NCBI GenBank assembly: GCA_029265455.1
Contig: JAJUJF010000003.1
Span: 1-46,503, forward strand
Length of the DNA: 46,503 nucleotides
Reading direction: 5' to 3'
Origin: Paracoccaceae bacterium
GTDB taxonomy: Bacteria; Pseudomonadota; Alphaproteobacteria; Rhodobacterales; Rhodobacteraceae
The translations under genes and the position numbers were made by a program. Below the pieces are notes generated by a model. That model saw nothing but the letters and a program-made list of their open reading frames with translations, ran no database searches and was not told where the DNA came from. How positions within the stretch are numbered: position 1 is the first letter of the stretch; every line of letters begins with the position of its first letter. Below are positions 28,375 to 37,572 of this stretch, piece after piece.

Positions 28375-29163
28375 TCAGCGACGAGGGCGGGGAGTCTGAC
28401 CGGCAGCCTGCTGGCGGCGGATGTCCTCGGCAGCGCTCATCACGGTCGCGAGACGCCGGTTCGACGGCGGATGCGTCGACCAGAGGCTCTGCGGACCGCT
28501 CGACACCGGCATCCGGGCGAACATCATCGCGCCACGGGCGGGATCGTAACCGGCACGGGCAGCGATATAGGCACCGACGGTGTCGGCCTCGAGCTCGAAG
28601 GTCTGCGAATAGACGCGCTGCCCGGCGAAGGCGCCGAGATCCGCCGCCTGGGACGCGAGTCCCTCGCCGCCCCCGCCGGCCGCCTGGGCAAGCGTGCCGA
28701 GGATCAGCGCACCGAGGGCGACGTTGGTCTGCTGGCGGGCAATGTGGCCGGCGATGTGGTGGCCGGTCTCGTGGGCGAGGACGAAGGCGATCTCGTCGGC
28801 GTTGCGGGTGTCGGCCAGCAGCGACGAGGTCATCACCACGAGCGGCCTGCCGTCCCTGCCGATGGTCTGGAAGGCGTTCGGCGGCGCATCCGGGTCCTCG
28901 GCGAGACGGATCTCGAAGTCGCAGTAGTTCGCCGGCCGGCCGGGATTCTCCTCCCGGCAGAAGGTCTCGGAAACCGCCTCGATCCGCGGCGCGACGCGGT
29001 TCCAGTCGGCGCGGGCGGCGCTGTAGGAGCGCACGGGACCGGCAGCGGCCGGCTGGAGCGCGGTGAGCGAGCTACCGCTACCGCCGGGAGCTGACGGAAT
29101 GTCGTAGGCAGGCCCGCAGGCGATGACGAGGCCGGCGAGCAGGAGGGAAGCGTGGCGGATCAT
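28375..29163 (-). CDS. M48 family metalloprotease, lipoprotein
   Basis: MIRHASLLLAGLVIACGPAYD (lipobox-like VIAC) and HETGHHIAGHIARQQTN; ELEADTVGAYIAARAGYDP. Confidence 0.93.
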   Translation of the reverse strand: MIRHASLLLAGLVIACGPAYDIPSAPGGSGSSLTALQPAAAGPVRSYSAARADWNRVAPRIEAVSETFCREENPGRPANYCDFEIRLAEDPDAPPNAFQTIGRDGRPLVVMTSSLLADTRNADEIAFVLAHETGHHIAGHIARQQTNVALGALILGTLAQAAGGGGEGLASQAADLGAFAGQRVYSQTFELEADTVGAYIAARAGYDPARGAMMFARMPVSSGPQSLWSTHPPSNRRLATVMSAAEDIRRQQAAGQTPRPRR

Positions 29164-29247
29164 CAGCGGGAATCTCCGGCTACTCGGAACTGGTACGACC
29201 GGGTCCAGAAGTGGCGCGGGATGCGGGGTTTGTCCAGCAGGCCGCGC

Positions 29248-29595
29248 TCAGGCGCGGGATTCTGCCGGATGGCGCAGGGCTTCGGGAAGCTCGCGCCGGC
29301 TGTTGAGGACACGCCAGACGTCGATGAACTCGCCGGCCTCGCGGAAGAAGACGCGGTGGGGGAAGCTGCGGACCGCAAGGGAGCGCAGCCCGGGGATGCC
29401 GAGGGCCTCGGCATAGGCGAGGGTGCCAGCACCACGCGTGCGGGCGATCTCGTAGCAGGCACGGTCGATCGCGTCGATGAAGGCAAGCGCGATGCCGAGA
29501 CCGGAATCGGTGCGGTAATGGCCGGCGGCGGCGAGGATGTCGGCCCCGGCGGCGGGCCGCAGGCAGACCCGGCGGGGCGCTGGCCGCGCGCTCAC
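29248..29595 (-). CDS. ParE/RelE-family toxin-like protein
   Basis: GTG start overlaps the antitoxin stop (GTGA). ...ADILAAAGHYRTDSGLGIALAFIDAIDRACYEIARTRGAGTLAYAEALGIPGLRSLAVRSFPHRVFFREAGEFIDVWRVLNSRRELPEAL. Confidence 0.85.
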   Translation of the reverse strand: MSARPAPRRVCLRPAAGADILAAAGHYRTDSGLGIALAFIDAIDRACYEIARTRGAGTLAYAEALGIPGLRSLAVRSFPHRVFFREAGEFIDVWRVLNSRRELPEALRHPAESRA

Positions 29596-29840
29596 GGCGC
29601 CGCCGGTCCGCCGCGGGAGCGCAGCGTGGCGCGGACGGAGGCGAACCACTCGTCATCGACGGCGGCGGGCGGACCGGAATCCGGCCCCTCCATCAGCAGG
29701 GCGCGGAGCATCACCCGATCGCGTTCCCGACGGACGAGCTCGCGGATGTAGGCGGCGGCATTGGCATAGCCTTCGGCCTCGACCTCGCGGTCGATGAAGG
29801 CCCGGAGGGCATCGGGAAGGGTGACGGTCACGCTCGACAT
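29592..29840 (-). CDS. ParD/CopG-type antitoxin-like protein
   Basis: MSSVTVTLPDALRAFIDREVEAEGYANAAAYIRELVRRERDR; RHH pattern, directly upstream of the ParE-like gene. Confidence 0.86.
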   Translation of the reverse strand: MSSVTVTLPDALRAFIDREVEAEGYANAAAYIRELVRRERDRVMLRALLMEGPDSGPPAAVDDEWFASVRATLRSRGGPAAP

Positions 29841-30119
29841 GCGGGCTTGGTAGAGCCTCGCGCGGGTCGCGGCAAGGGCGACGGGAGGAGCTGGCGGCGT
29901 TTCCGCCGCCGGTCCGCGGGGCGGAGTGCAGGGCATGGCGGGGCGTGGGCCGGGACCGTGGGCAGGAAGGCGCCCACGCGTGAAAACCAGATCAAGCCAT
30001 TGATTTCACTAGAGAACAGAGTACTACCCAAGTGTTAATGCCCGTGAAGGACAATGGCCGAGCGGCAAAAGGATGCAGCCGGAACTTCTCCTCGCCGAGG
30101 CAGCGCAAGGGCCATTGCG

Positions 30120-30166
30120 GGGAGCAGCTGCCCCGGGATTGACGCTCGTATCAATCAACTGCTCCC
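30120..30166. repeat. Nested inverted repeat in intergenic region
   Basis: Outer GGGAGCAG/CTGCTCCC (30120-30127/30159-30166), inner GATTGA/TCAATC (30137-30142/30151-30156). Confidence 0.55.
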
Positions 30167-30311
30167 GGATGACCTCAATTCACCGTCACACACCGCCAGT
30201 CTGAGAATGGATCGCTAACCAATCCTGACGAATTCCTTGCCTGATACTTGGCGGACTGCCAACGTGGATCCGGAGATCCTTTTCCTCTCCAGCATCAAGA
30301 CAGTAATCGGC

Positions 30312-30893
30312 ATGACAAGATATCTGGCCTTATCCGTAGCGGGCATGCTTGTGGCCGCGTCTGGCGCGTGGGCCCAGGCGTTCGGGCTCGCGCCGGGAGT
30401 CCCGCTCTCCGCCCTCGAGGTGACCGAGGAACTGGGGGGAAACCTGTACACGATCGACGTACCGTCCCCCCACCGGGAATTCGAGTTCTACGTCGCGTAT
30501 GTAGGCTCGGCGGCCGGATTGTGCATGGTCAGAGGCGTGGGCATCGACCACGAGAGCGACAGATATGGCGACAGTCTCCGCTCGGCCTTCGGCAAGCTCG
30601 AGAGCCTCCTCGAAAACAAGTACGGGAGGTTCTACAAGGGCGATTTCCTGAAGGACGGATCGATCTGGAACGAACCCCACGAGTGGGTCATGGCCGTCGC
30701 CCAGAACGAGCGGGTCTACCAGGCCGTCTGGGACCGTGAAGAACGCTCCATGCTTCCGGATGAAGTTCATGACATCATCCTGTCGGCAAGCGCGCTGGAC
30801 AGCGACACGTCCTATCTCGTCCTTCAGTACCGGTTCTCGAACAAGGATCAGTGCGACGCAGAGCTCGAGGAGCTGGACGCTGAAGCCCTCTAG
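30312..30893 (+). CDS. Hypothetical exported protein
   Basis: Signal peptide [23 protein letters not shown] then [56 protein letters not shown]... Confidence 0.7.
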   Translation: MTRYLALSVAGMLVAASGAWAQAFGLAPGVPLSALEVTEELGGNLYTIDVPSPHREFEFYVAYVGSAAGLCMVRGVGIDHESDRYGDSLRSAFGKLESLLENKYGRFYKGDFLKDGSIWNEPHEWVMAVAQNERVYQAVWDREERSMLPDEVHDIILSASALDSDTSYLVLQYRFSNKDQCDAELEELDAEAL

Positions 30894-31774
30894 GCTGCCG
30901 GGCTTCCCGCTCCTTCGAGCAGCGTGCGGAATTCCCGCCATTCCCCCTTCGACATGCCCGAGTTCTCCTGCGTCACCGTCTCGCCGGCGAGCATGCGGCG
31001 CAAGGCGTCCATGCCCTGGCGGGAGAAGGTGACGGCGTTGAGACGGTAGTCCTCGAAGGCTTCCCAGGCGAACGGGACCCAGGTGCGGGTGATGTCGCAG
31101 ATGGCTTTGGCGTAGACGCGGATCTCGTACTGCGCGTGGGGATCGGCGCGCAGGCGCAGGAAGTGGAAGAGATTGTGGAGGTCCACCTTCCAGTACCACT
31201 GCGTGTAGATCGAGGCCGGGAGGGTCATGCGGGCAAGCTCGCGGGCGAGGCCGGTCTGGCCCTCGGTCGAGAGCATCGCCTCGTAATGGTCGTAGGCGCG
31301 GCTGGCGTCGTCGCGGAGAATGCGGAGGACGCGCTCGGCTTCCTCGGGGGGCAGGGACTCGCCGCGGCCCTGGTTGTTGAGACTCGACTGGGCGGCGAGA
31401 TGCTCGGGCGCGGGCGTGTAGAACTCGCGGTCGAGGATCGAGTAGCGGGCGCTGTATTCGTTCACGTTGGCGGTGCGGTGGCGGATCCACTGGCGGGCGA
31501 CGAAGACCGGCAGTTTCACATGGAGCTTGATCTCGCACATCTCGAAGGGGGTCGAGTGCCAGTGGCGCATGAGATAGCGGATCAGGCCGCGGTCGTCGCG
31601 CGCGGTCTTCGTGCCCGCGCCGTAGGAGACCCGCGCCGCCTGCACGATGGCGGCGTCGTCGCCCATGTAGTCGACCACGCGGACGAAGCCGTGGTCGAGG
31701 ACGGGGATCGGCTGGCCGAGACGTTCCTCCATGGCCGGAACGGTAGCGCGGCGCGTGGGTTGGGGATCGCTCAT
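30890..31774 (-). CDS. thyX: FAD-dependent thymidylate synthase
   Basis: [22 protein letters not shown] ThyX motif; [25 protein letters not shown]. Confidence 0.96.
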   Translation of the reverse strand: MSDPQPTRRATVPAMEERLGQPIPVLDHGFVRVVDYMGDDAAIVQAARVSYGAGTKTARDDRGLIRYLMRHWHSTPFEMCEIKLHVKLPVFVARQWIRHRTANVNEYSARYSILDREFYTPAPEHLAAQSSLNNQGRGESLPPEEAERVLRILRDDASRAYDHYEAMLSTEGQTGLARELARMTLPASIYTQWYWKVDLHNLFHFLRLRADPHAQYEIRVYAKAICDITRTWVPFAWEAFEDYRLNAVTFSRQGMDALRRMLAGETVTQENSGMSKGEWREFRTLLEGAGSPAA

Positions 31775-31866
31775 GGAGGGGACCTTTCACTCGGGTGGGG
31801 AGTCGGGTCATACCATCCTGTGAGAACATTGCGACCCTGCGACAACAATGCGAGAGGAGGACAATC

Positions 31867-32292
31867 ATGAAGATCCGCTACCTGCACACGATGGTTCGCG
31901 TCCGCGACATCGAGGAGTCGAAGCGGTTCTACTGCGATCTCCTCGGGCTGAAGGAGGTGCGGCGGACGGAGAACGAGGCGGGACGCTACACGCTCGTCTT
32001 CCTCGCGCCTGAGGGGCAGGAGGAGGCGCAGGTGGAACTCACCTGGAACTGGGACCCGGAGGACTACACGGGCGGGCGCAACTTCGGCCATCTCGCCTAC
32101 GAGGTCGAGGACATCTACGCGATGTGCGAGCGGCTGCAGGCGGGAGGCGTCACCATCAACCGGCCACCGCGTGATGGACGGATGGCCTTCGTGCGCAGCC
32201 CCGACGGGATCTCGATCGAGCTCCTGCAGATGGGCGAGGCCAAGGCCCCGGCCGAGCCCTGGGCCTCGATGCCGAACACCGGCGAGTGGTAG
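31867..32292 (+). CDS. gloA: Lactoylglutathione lyase (glyoxalase I)
   Basis: [85 protein letters not shown]. Confidence 0.94.
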   Translation: MKIRYLHTMVRVRDIEESKRFYCDLLGLKEVRRTENEAGRYTLVFLAPEGQEEAQVELTWNWDPEDYTGGRNFGHLAYEVEDIYAMCERLQAGGVTINRPPRDGRMAFVRSPDGISIELLQMGEAKAPAEPWASMPNTGEW

Positions 32293-32316
32293 CCGCGTGC
32301 CCGGTCCGGGCGGTGG

Positions 32317-32838
32317 CTAGCGCCGCAGCCCGCGGGTGATCCAGGCTCCGGCAGCGAGGCCGAGGCCGAGGACGCCGAAGGTGGCGGCAACGGAGCGGGG
32401 CGATACGGCGTGTTCCCATCCGGGCGTGAGCCGGCGCGGGACGAGCCCGTAATCGACCGCGGCCGCGACACCCGCGGTGACCGCGGCGGCGGTGGCGACC
32501 TCGGCCGGCGAGCGGCGGTGGCGGCGGGCAAGCCAGAGCGTCATCGGCAGCGCCCAGAAGATCGCCGCCGCGTGGTTCGTCGCGACGCCGACTGCCGTAT
32601 GGGCAAGATCGGCATCACGCACCTGCCCGGCTTCGGGGCCGTGGACGAAGTGGCTGGTGGCGTTGACAGGCTGGAGCAATCCCCTGCCCTCGCCCCGGGC
32701 AAGGGCAGCAAGTGCCGCGGTCGCGGCCGCATGGGCAATGGTGCCGGTGGCGGCGGCGGCAAGGAGGAGCGAACCCGCGCCCGGGCCGGGGGCGTGTTTG
32801 CGGGTGACGAGGCGGAGATCGGCGGTGGTCGGGTCCAT
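32317..32838 (-). CDS. Hypothetical multi-TM membrane protein
   Basis: MDPTTADLRLVTRKHAPGPGAGSLLLAAAATGTIAHAAATAALAALARGEGRGLLQPVNATSHFVHGPEAGQ...; hydrophobic segments. Confidence 0.65.
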   Translation of the reverse strand: MDPTTADLRLVTRKHAPGPGAGSLLLAAAATGTIAHAAATAALAALARGEGRGLLQPVNATSHFVHGPEAGQVRDADLAHTAVGVATNHAAAIFWALPMTLWLARRHRRSPAEVATAAAVTAGVAAAVDYGLVPRRLTPGWEHAVSPRSVAATFGVLGLGLAAGAWITRGLRR

Positions 32839-32843
32839 GGCAC

Positions 32844-33062
32844 TCACCCGCCGGTCCGGCCGCGCTGGCGCCGATCGGCTCCGCCCTGCGGCAAGGTGCC
32901 GTTGCCGGCGTCGCCTTCCGTGGTGCTCTCCCCGTCGGGCAGCGGCCCGTCCGTGCGGGCGAAGCGCCCCTTCGGGTGGCCGATGCCGGGACCGGCCTCG
33001 GGATCGTCACGGAGTTCCACGTCGATTTCCGCGTCGGATCCGGGCTGCCAGTTCATGCTCAT
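32844..33062 (-). CDS. Hypothetical small acidic protein
   Basis: MSMNWQPGSDAEIDVELRDDPEAGPGIGHPKGRFARTDGPLPDGESTTEGDAGNG...; between a membrane protein and a cupin on the same strand. Confidence 0.45.
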   Translation of the reverse strand: MSMNWQPGSDAEIDVELRDDPEAGPGIGHPKGRFARTDGPLPDGESTTEGDAGNGTLPQGGADRRQRGRTGG

Positions 33063-33125
33063 CGCGGGTCTCCCCTTCTGGTCACAGGGGAAACCGCCTC
33101 GGGCGGCGCGGGTTCCGGGAAAGTG

Positions 33126-33503
33126 TCAGGGGGCCGTCGCGGCGCGGTCGGGATCGAGCCGGGCGTAGATCCGCGTCGCCGGCTCGAGAGTCTCCCACGT
33201 GCCGAGGAAACCCGCCTCGACGACGAAGGCCTCGCCCGGGCCGAAGCTGATGGTGCCGTCGGGCCCGTCGAGACGGATGCGACCCTCGAGGATCATGCAG
33301 AATTCGGTCGCCGCGCAGGTGACGGTGCGGATGCCGACCTCGTCGGCGACATGCCCGACATGGAAGCGGCCGGAGGCATCGCTGAACGCTTCCCAGGTGG
33401 TGGCATTGCCCGTCCCGGAGACGACGTGGTCCTTCGCATGGGGCGTCGCCGTGCCGGCCCCGCTGCGGGTCACGGGATGGATGCGGGAAGGTCTCTCGGT
33501 CAT
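33126..33503 (-). CDS. Cupin domain-containing protein
   Basis: FCMILEGRIRLDGPDGTISFGPGEAFVVEAGFLGTWETLEPATRIYA; cupin-like beta pattern. Confidence 0.8.
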   Translation of the reverse strand: MTERPSRIHPVTRSGAGTATPHAKDHVVSGTGNATTWEAFSDASGRFHVGHVADEVGIRTVTCAATEFCMILEGRIRLDGPDGTISFGPGEAFVVEAGFLGTWETLEPATRIYARLDPDRAATAP

Positions 33504-33550
33504 TGCGCACGCCCCCTTTCAAAACCCTTCGATGGGTCCTATATTCCGCC

Positions 33551-33862
33551 TGTCCCCGCAAGGGGACTATGGTGATAAACGCGCACGTAATAAGCGGATC
33601 GGACCCGGGGGCGGTACCCGGCGGCTCCACCAGAATCCTTCGTTGGGGGAATATGGGGCCGAAACAGGATCGACGGACGTGTAAAGGTGTTGCTTTCACC
33701 CGGCAGGATGCCACCGTTACCGGCTCGAAAAGTACAGTTGCCAACGACAACCGTGCTCCGGTGGCCGTTGCCGCGTAAGCGGTAACCAAACCGAAACCTG
33801 AAGTCCTGGGCCTTTGCCGGTCCAGGCGGGGTCCGCAGGCACCTGGCAACAGAAGCCTGCAT
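33551..33862 (+). ncRNA. ssrA: Two-piece (circularly permuted) tmRNA
   Basis: Acceptor piece ends GGCGGCTCCACCA (33632); short intervening loop; coding piece begins GGGGCCGAAACAGGATCGACGGACGTGTAAAGG (33655). GGGGCC pairs with GGCTCC (one G-U). Tag reading frame GCC AAC GAC AAC CGT GCT CCG GTG GCC GTT GCC GCG TAA = ANDNRAPVAVAA* (33740-33778). Outer ends approximate. Confidence 0.93.
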
Positions 33863-34147
33863 CCCTTATCCCGTACATTCCGAACCGCCGCTTGCCCGAG
33901 CGTTCTCGTACTTCCGCATCTACTCGCAGTTCGCGCTTTTCATCCAGGCAAAGTAATCGCTGCACGATTACTGGGGAAGTTTCGTCACATCGGCATTCAT
34001 GATTGATCATCGGAACTGCTTGCATTGGCCCGGTACGGGCGCAATAGTCCGCGCCTGGGGAGCGGGTTCGGTTCGGGCCCTTCGGCTTAATGGGCACAGT
34101 CGGCTGCCGGAGTTCCGGTACCGATCAGCGAGAACAGCAAGATCCAT

Positions 34148-34756
34148 ATGAAGGTCCGCGGTCGCGTGAAGTGGTTTGACATCGGCAAGGGCTACGGCTT
34201 CGTGGTTGCCGATGACGAGAAGGGGGATATCCTTCTTCATGGAAACGTGTTGCGTGCGTTCGGCTTCACGTCAGTGGCAGAGGGCGCGGAAATCGATGTC
34301 GAGGTCCAGGAGACCGAGCGCGGCCGCCAGGCGGTCGAGGTGATCGAGATACTGCCGGGCGAGGAAGCGCAGGCACCCACACCGGTTGCGCCCCCGAGCG
34401 AGGCGCCGCTCGAGCCCGGCCGCGTCAAGTGGTTCGATCGCGGCAAGGGATTTGGTTTCGTCAACATCTTCGGCCGGCCGGAGGACGTTTTCCTGCACAT
34501 GGAGGTGCTGCGTCAGTTCGGCTATGGCGAAGTGACGGCCGGCGACGTCCTGGCGGTCAGGGTTGTTGCGGGGCCGCGCGGGCCGATGGTGTTCGAGGTG
34601 CGGAGCTGGGACTACGTGGCGCGGCATCGGGCAAACGAGGGGGCTGCGGCCGGCAAGACGACGGCTGGCATCGCCTCCCGCGAAGCAGTGGCCGACAACG
34701 AAGCGCCGGATGAAGGGAAGCCGGACGAAGGAAGATCGGGCGGCGATGCGACGTGA
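34148..34756 (+). CDS. Tandem cold-shock-domain protein
   Basis: Two CSDs: GRVKWFDIGKGYGFVVADDEKGDILLHGNVL and GRVKWFDRGKGFGFVNIFGRPEDVFLHMEVL. Confidence 0.93.
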   Translation: MKVRGRVKWFDIGKGYGFVVADDEKGDILLHGNVLRAFGFTSVAEGAEIDVEVQETERGRQAVEVIEILPGEEAQAPTPVAPPSEAPLEPGRVKWFDRGKGFGFVNIFGRPEDVFLHMEVLRQFGYGEVTAGDVLAVRVVAGPRGPMVFEVRSWDYVARHRANEGAAAGKTTAGIASREAVADNEAPDEGKPDEGRSGGDAT

Positions 34757-35231
34757 AGGCGCGCTCCTCGCCGTGATCGCCTGCCTCGCGGGCGCGCCGG
34801 CGGCAGCGGAATGCGCGCCGGAGGTCGTCGATATCCGCAGCGCCGGCTCGGAGGTGCGCTTCTCGGTCGAGCTTGCCGATACCCCGGACACGCGGGCGCG
34901 CGGGCTGATGTATCGCGAGGAGTTGCCGCGATCGAGCGGCATGCTCTTCATCTATGACACGCCGCAGCGGGCAACGTTCTGGATGGAGAACACGCCCCTT
35001 CCCCTCGACATGCTGTTCTTCGACGAGACGGGCGTGCTCGCCGGGGTCCACGAGAACGCCGAGCCCTTCTCGCGCGACGTCATCGACGGCGGCGACGGCA
35101 TCCGCTATGTGCTGGAAATCAACGGCGGCATGGCCGGGATGCTCGGAATCGCGCCGGGGGCGGAGTTGCGTCACCCGGCGATCGACCCCGGAATTGCCGT
35201 CTGGCCCTGCCCGGCGGAGGATGCCGGCTGA
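34746..35231 (+). CDS. DUF192 family exported protein
   Basis: Signal peptide, then VELADTPDTRARGLMYREELPRSSGMLFIYDTPQRATFWMENTPLPLDMLFFDETG; typical DUF192. Overlaps the upstream gene by 11 nt. Confidence 0.92.
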   Translation: MRREGALLAVIACLAGAPAAAECAPEVVDIRSAGSEVRFSVELADTPDTRARGLMYREELPRSSGMLFIYDTPQRATFWMENTPLPLDMLFFDETGVLAGVHENAEPFSRDVIDGGDGIRYVLEINGGMAGMLGIAPGAELRHPAIDPGIAVWPCPAEDAG

Positions 35232-35296
35232 GGCTTCGGCCCTGCGGCCAGTTCGCGCTTGTCCACGGCCATGGAACAGGGCTAGAGGAAGCGCGT

Positions 35297-35373
35297 CGGG
35301 GCGTGGCGCAGCCTGGTAGCGCGGCGGTTTTGGGTACCGCAGGTCGCTGGTTCGAATCCAGTCGCCCCGACCA
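35297..35373 (+). tRNA. tRNA-Pro(TGG)
   Basis: CGGGGCG/CGCCCCG acceptor stem, GCGCAGCCTGGTAGCGC D arm, GCGGT-TTTGGGT-ACCGC anticodon arm, GCTGGTTCGAATCCAGT T arm, encoded ACCA. Confidence 0.97.
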
Positions 35374-35520
35374 TTGCTTCACATCTGCAGTTCCGGCCCG
35401 TCCCCGGCAGGAGGATCGCGGGCGCTTTACGCTTTGTTAATCCCTGGCAGGGTAAGAAGGACCTGCCCGCCCCCATCGGGCGCTGCTTGCATGACCCGCT
35501 CAGACCCAGGTCTGAACCAG

Positions 35521-35549
35521 GCGCCCCCTCTCCCCCCAAGAGGGGGCGC
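35521..35549. terminator. Perfect 11-bp GC hairpin at the 3' side of the FAD oxidase gene
   Basis: GCGCCCCCTCT-ccccccA-AGAGGGGGCGC. Confidence 0.55.
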
Positions 35550-35572
35550 AGGCGTTTCGGGAGGGCGGTGGC

Positions 35573-36991
35573 TCAGGGCAGCAGCGCCCCCGGGTTGAGG
35601 ATGCCGGCAGGATCGAGAGCCTGCTTGATCCGGCGCATTGCCGCGAGCTTCGCCGGATCGCCGTAGCGAAAGAGATCTCCGGTCTTCAGCCGCCCGATTC
35701 CGTGCTCGGCCGAGATCGAGCCGCCGAACCGGTGGCAGAGATCGTGGACCGTCTCCCTGATCCGGTCGCGGAGGCCCTCGTATGCGCCCCTGTCGCGGCC
35801 CTCCGCGGGAAACACGTTGTAATGCAGGTTGCCATCCCCGAGATGGCCGAAGCAGTTCACCCGCAGACCGGCATCGATCCTGCCAAGCGCTGCCCCCGCC
35901 GTGGCGACGAAGTCGGCGATGCGCCGCGGCGGGATCGAGATGTCATGGCTCGAGATCGCGCCGATGCGGCGGTTCGCCTCGGGAATCGATTCCCGCGCGC
36001 GCCAGAAGGCGGCGCGCTGGCTCTCGTTCTGCGCAATCAGCGCGTCCTCGAGGAGCCCGGCATCCAGGGCCTCGGCGAGCGCGGCTTCGAGCCGCTCCGT
36101 GCCGGCGGCGCCCAGGCCCGAGCCGGTCTCGACCAGAACCGACCAGGACGGCGGATCGGCGAAGGGGAGCGCGAGGCCGGGCATGGTCGTGGCAAGGAAT
36201 ACGAGACTCTGGCGGTGGATGAGTTCGAAGGCCGAGACCGTCTCGCCCAGCGCGTCGCGGAGCCGGCCGAGAAGATCGAGCGCCACCGCCGGCGAGGCGA
36301 CCCGCACCCATGCCGTCGCCACTTCCGCAGGCCGGGGGAACAGGCGCAGGCTCGCGGCGGTGATGATGCCGAGCGTGCCTTCGGAGCCGATCAGCAGGCC
36401 GCGCAGGTCGTAGCCTGTATTGTCCTTGCGCAGATGCGTGAGGCCGTGATGGATCGAGCCGTCGGCCATGACCGCCTCGATGCCGAGGCAGAGCTCGCGG
36501 GCGGTGCCGTAGCGGATGACGCCGATGCCGCCGGCATTGGTGGCGAGGATGCCACCGATCCGGGCCGAACCTTCCGAGGCGAGCGAGAGGGGGAAGACGC
36601 GGTCATGGGCCGCGGCGGCGGCACGGGCGTCGGCGAGGATGACGCCGGCGCCGGCGGTCATCACGTTGTCGGCGGGATCGACCTCGGAAATCGTCGACAG
36701 GCGTTCGAGCGCGAGGATGACCGGCGCCGGCGGATCGGGCCGGACCTGGCCGCCGACGACACCGGTTCCGCCGCCATAGGGGACGATGCCGACGCCAGCC
36801 TCGGCGCAGAGACGGACGGCACGTGCGACGCCTTCGGTGTCGCGGGGCCGGAGCAGGGCCGCCGCCAGCCCGCGGAACCGGCCGCGGGGTTCCTCGAGAT
36901 AGCGCGGCTCGGGCGGAACGACGCAACCCGGTCCCAGTGCGGCCTCGAGGGCGGCGAGGAAATCCGCGCCGGGCTCGACCCGCTCAGACAT
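35573..36991 (-). CDS. FAD-binding oxidoreductase (GlcD / D-lactate dehydrogenase family)
   Basis: LLRPRDTEGVARAVRLCAEAGVGIVPYGGGTGVVGGQ...GSEGTLGIITAASLRLFPRP...GGSISAEHGIGRLK; start ATG 36991. Confidence 0.93.
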   Translation of the reverse strand: MSERVEPGADFLAALEAALGPGCVVPPEPRYLEEPRGRFRGLAAALLRPRDTEGVARAVRLCAEAGVGIVPYGGGTGVVGGQVRPDPPAPVILALERLSTISEVDPADNVMTAGAGVILADARAAAAAHDRVFPLSLASEGSARIGGILATNAGGIGVIRYGTARELCLGIEAVMADGSIHHGLTHLRKDNTGYDLRGLLIGSEGTLGIITAASLRLFPRPAEVATAWVRVASPAVALDLLGRLRDALGETVSAFELIHRQSLVFLATTMPGLALPFADPPSWSVLVETGSGLGAAGTERLEAALAEALDAGLLEDALIAQNESQRAAFWRARESIPEANRRIGAISSHDISIPPRRIADFVATAGAALGRIDAGLRVNCFGHLGDGNLHYNVFPAEGRDRGAYEGLRDRIRETVHDLCHRFGGSISAEHGIGRLKTGDLFRYGDPAKLAAMRRIKQALDPAGILNPGALLP

Positions 36992-37568
36992 TGGTCGGAT
37001 CCCGGCGGTCGGCACGGCGGTGGGCAAAGAGCAGGTGATCACGCCAGCGCCCGGCAATCTGGAGATAGGCCGACGCCCTTCCCTCGGGCTCGAAACCGGC
37101 ACGGGCGAGGAGCTTCTGGGAGGCGTGGTTCTCGGGCAGGCAGGCCGCCTCGATCCTGCCGAGGTCGAGCGGGCCGTAGGCGTGGGCGATCACCGCCCGG
37201 AGGGCTTCGAGCATGTAGCCCTGGCGCGCGAAATCAGGGCCGATCCAGTAGCCGACATCCGCCATCTGGGCGGGACCGCGGCGGATGTTGTCGAGGGTGA
37301 TGGCGCCCATCAGCGCCCTGTCCTCGCGCCGTATCAGGAAGAGGGACAGCGCCCTGCCCTCCGCCTGCGCCTGGTGCGCCCAGTAGACGCGGTTGCGATA
37401 GGCGCGCCGCGACAGGTAGTCGGCGGCATAGACCGGTTCCCAGGCCCGCAGGAAGTCTTCCGCCGCGCGGCGGAGCCGGCTCCAGTCGAGGTGGTCTCCC
37501 ATCTCCGGCAGGCGGAGCGTCATCCTGTCGGTCTCGATGATGACGGGCGACGGGCGACGGAACAGCAT
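36984..37568 (-). CDS. GNAT family N-acetyltransferase (RimJ type)
   Basis: MLFRRPSPVIIETDRMTLRLPEMGDHLDWSRLR...GYWIGPDFARQGYMLEALRAVIAHAYGPLDLGRIEAACLPENHASQKLLARAGFEPEG. Confidence 0.92.
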   Translation of the reverse strand: MLFRRPSPVIIETDRMTLRLPEMGDHLDWSRLRRAAEDFLRAWEPVYAADYLSRRAYRNRVYWAHQAQAEGRALSLFLIRREDRALMGAITLDNIRRGPAQMADVGYWIGPDFARQGYMLEALRAVIAHAYGPLDLGRIEAACLPENHASQKLLARAGFEPEGRASAYLQIAGRWRDHLLFAHRRADRRDPTNV

Positions 37569-37572
37569 GAGC

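Noticed and set aside
30050-30110. tRNA-like string GGACAATGGCCGAGCGGCAAAAGGATGCAGCCGGAACTTCTCC (Ser/Leu D-arm look-alike)
   Set aside because: No acceptor stem, anticodon arm or T-arm could be assembled; likely chance resemblance.
33503-33778. 91-aa plus-strand ORF ending ANDNRAPVAVAA
   Set aside because: The ending is the tmRNA tag frame; the upstream part is RNA structure, not a protein gene.
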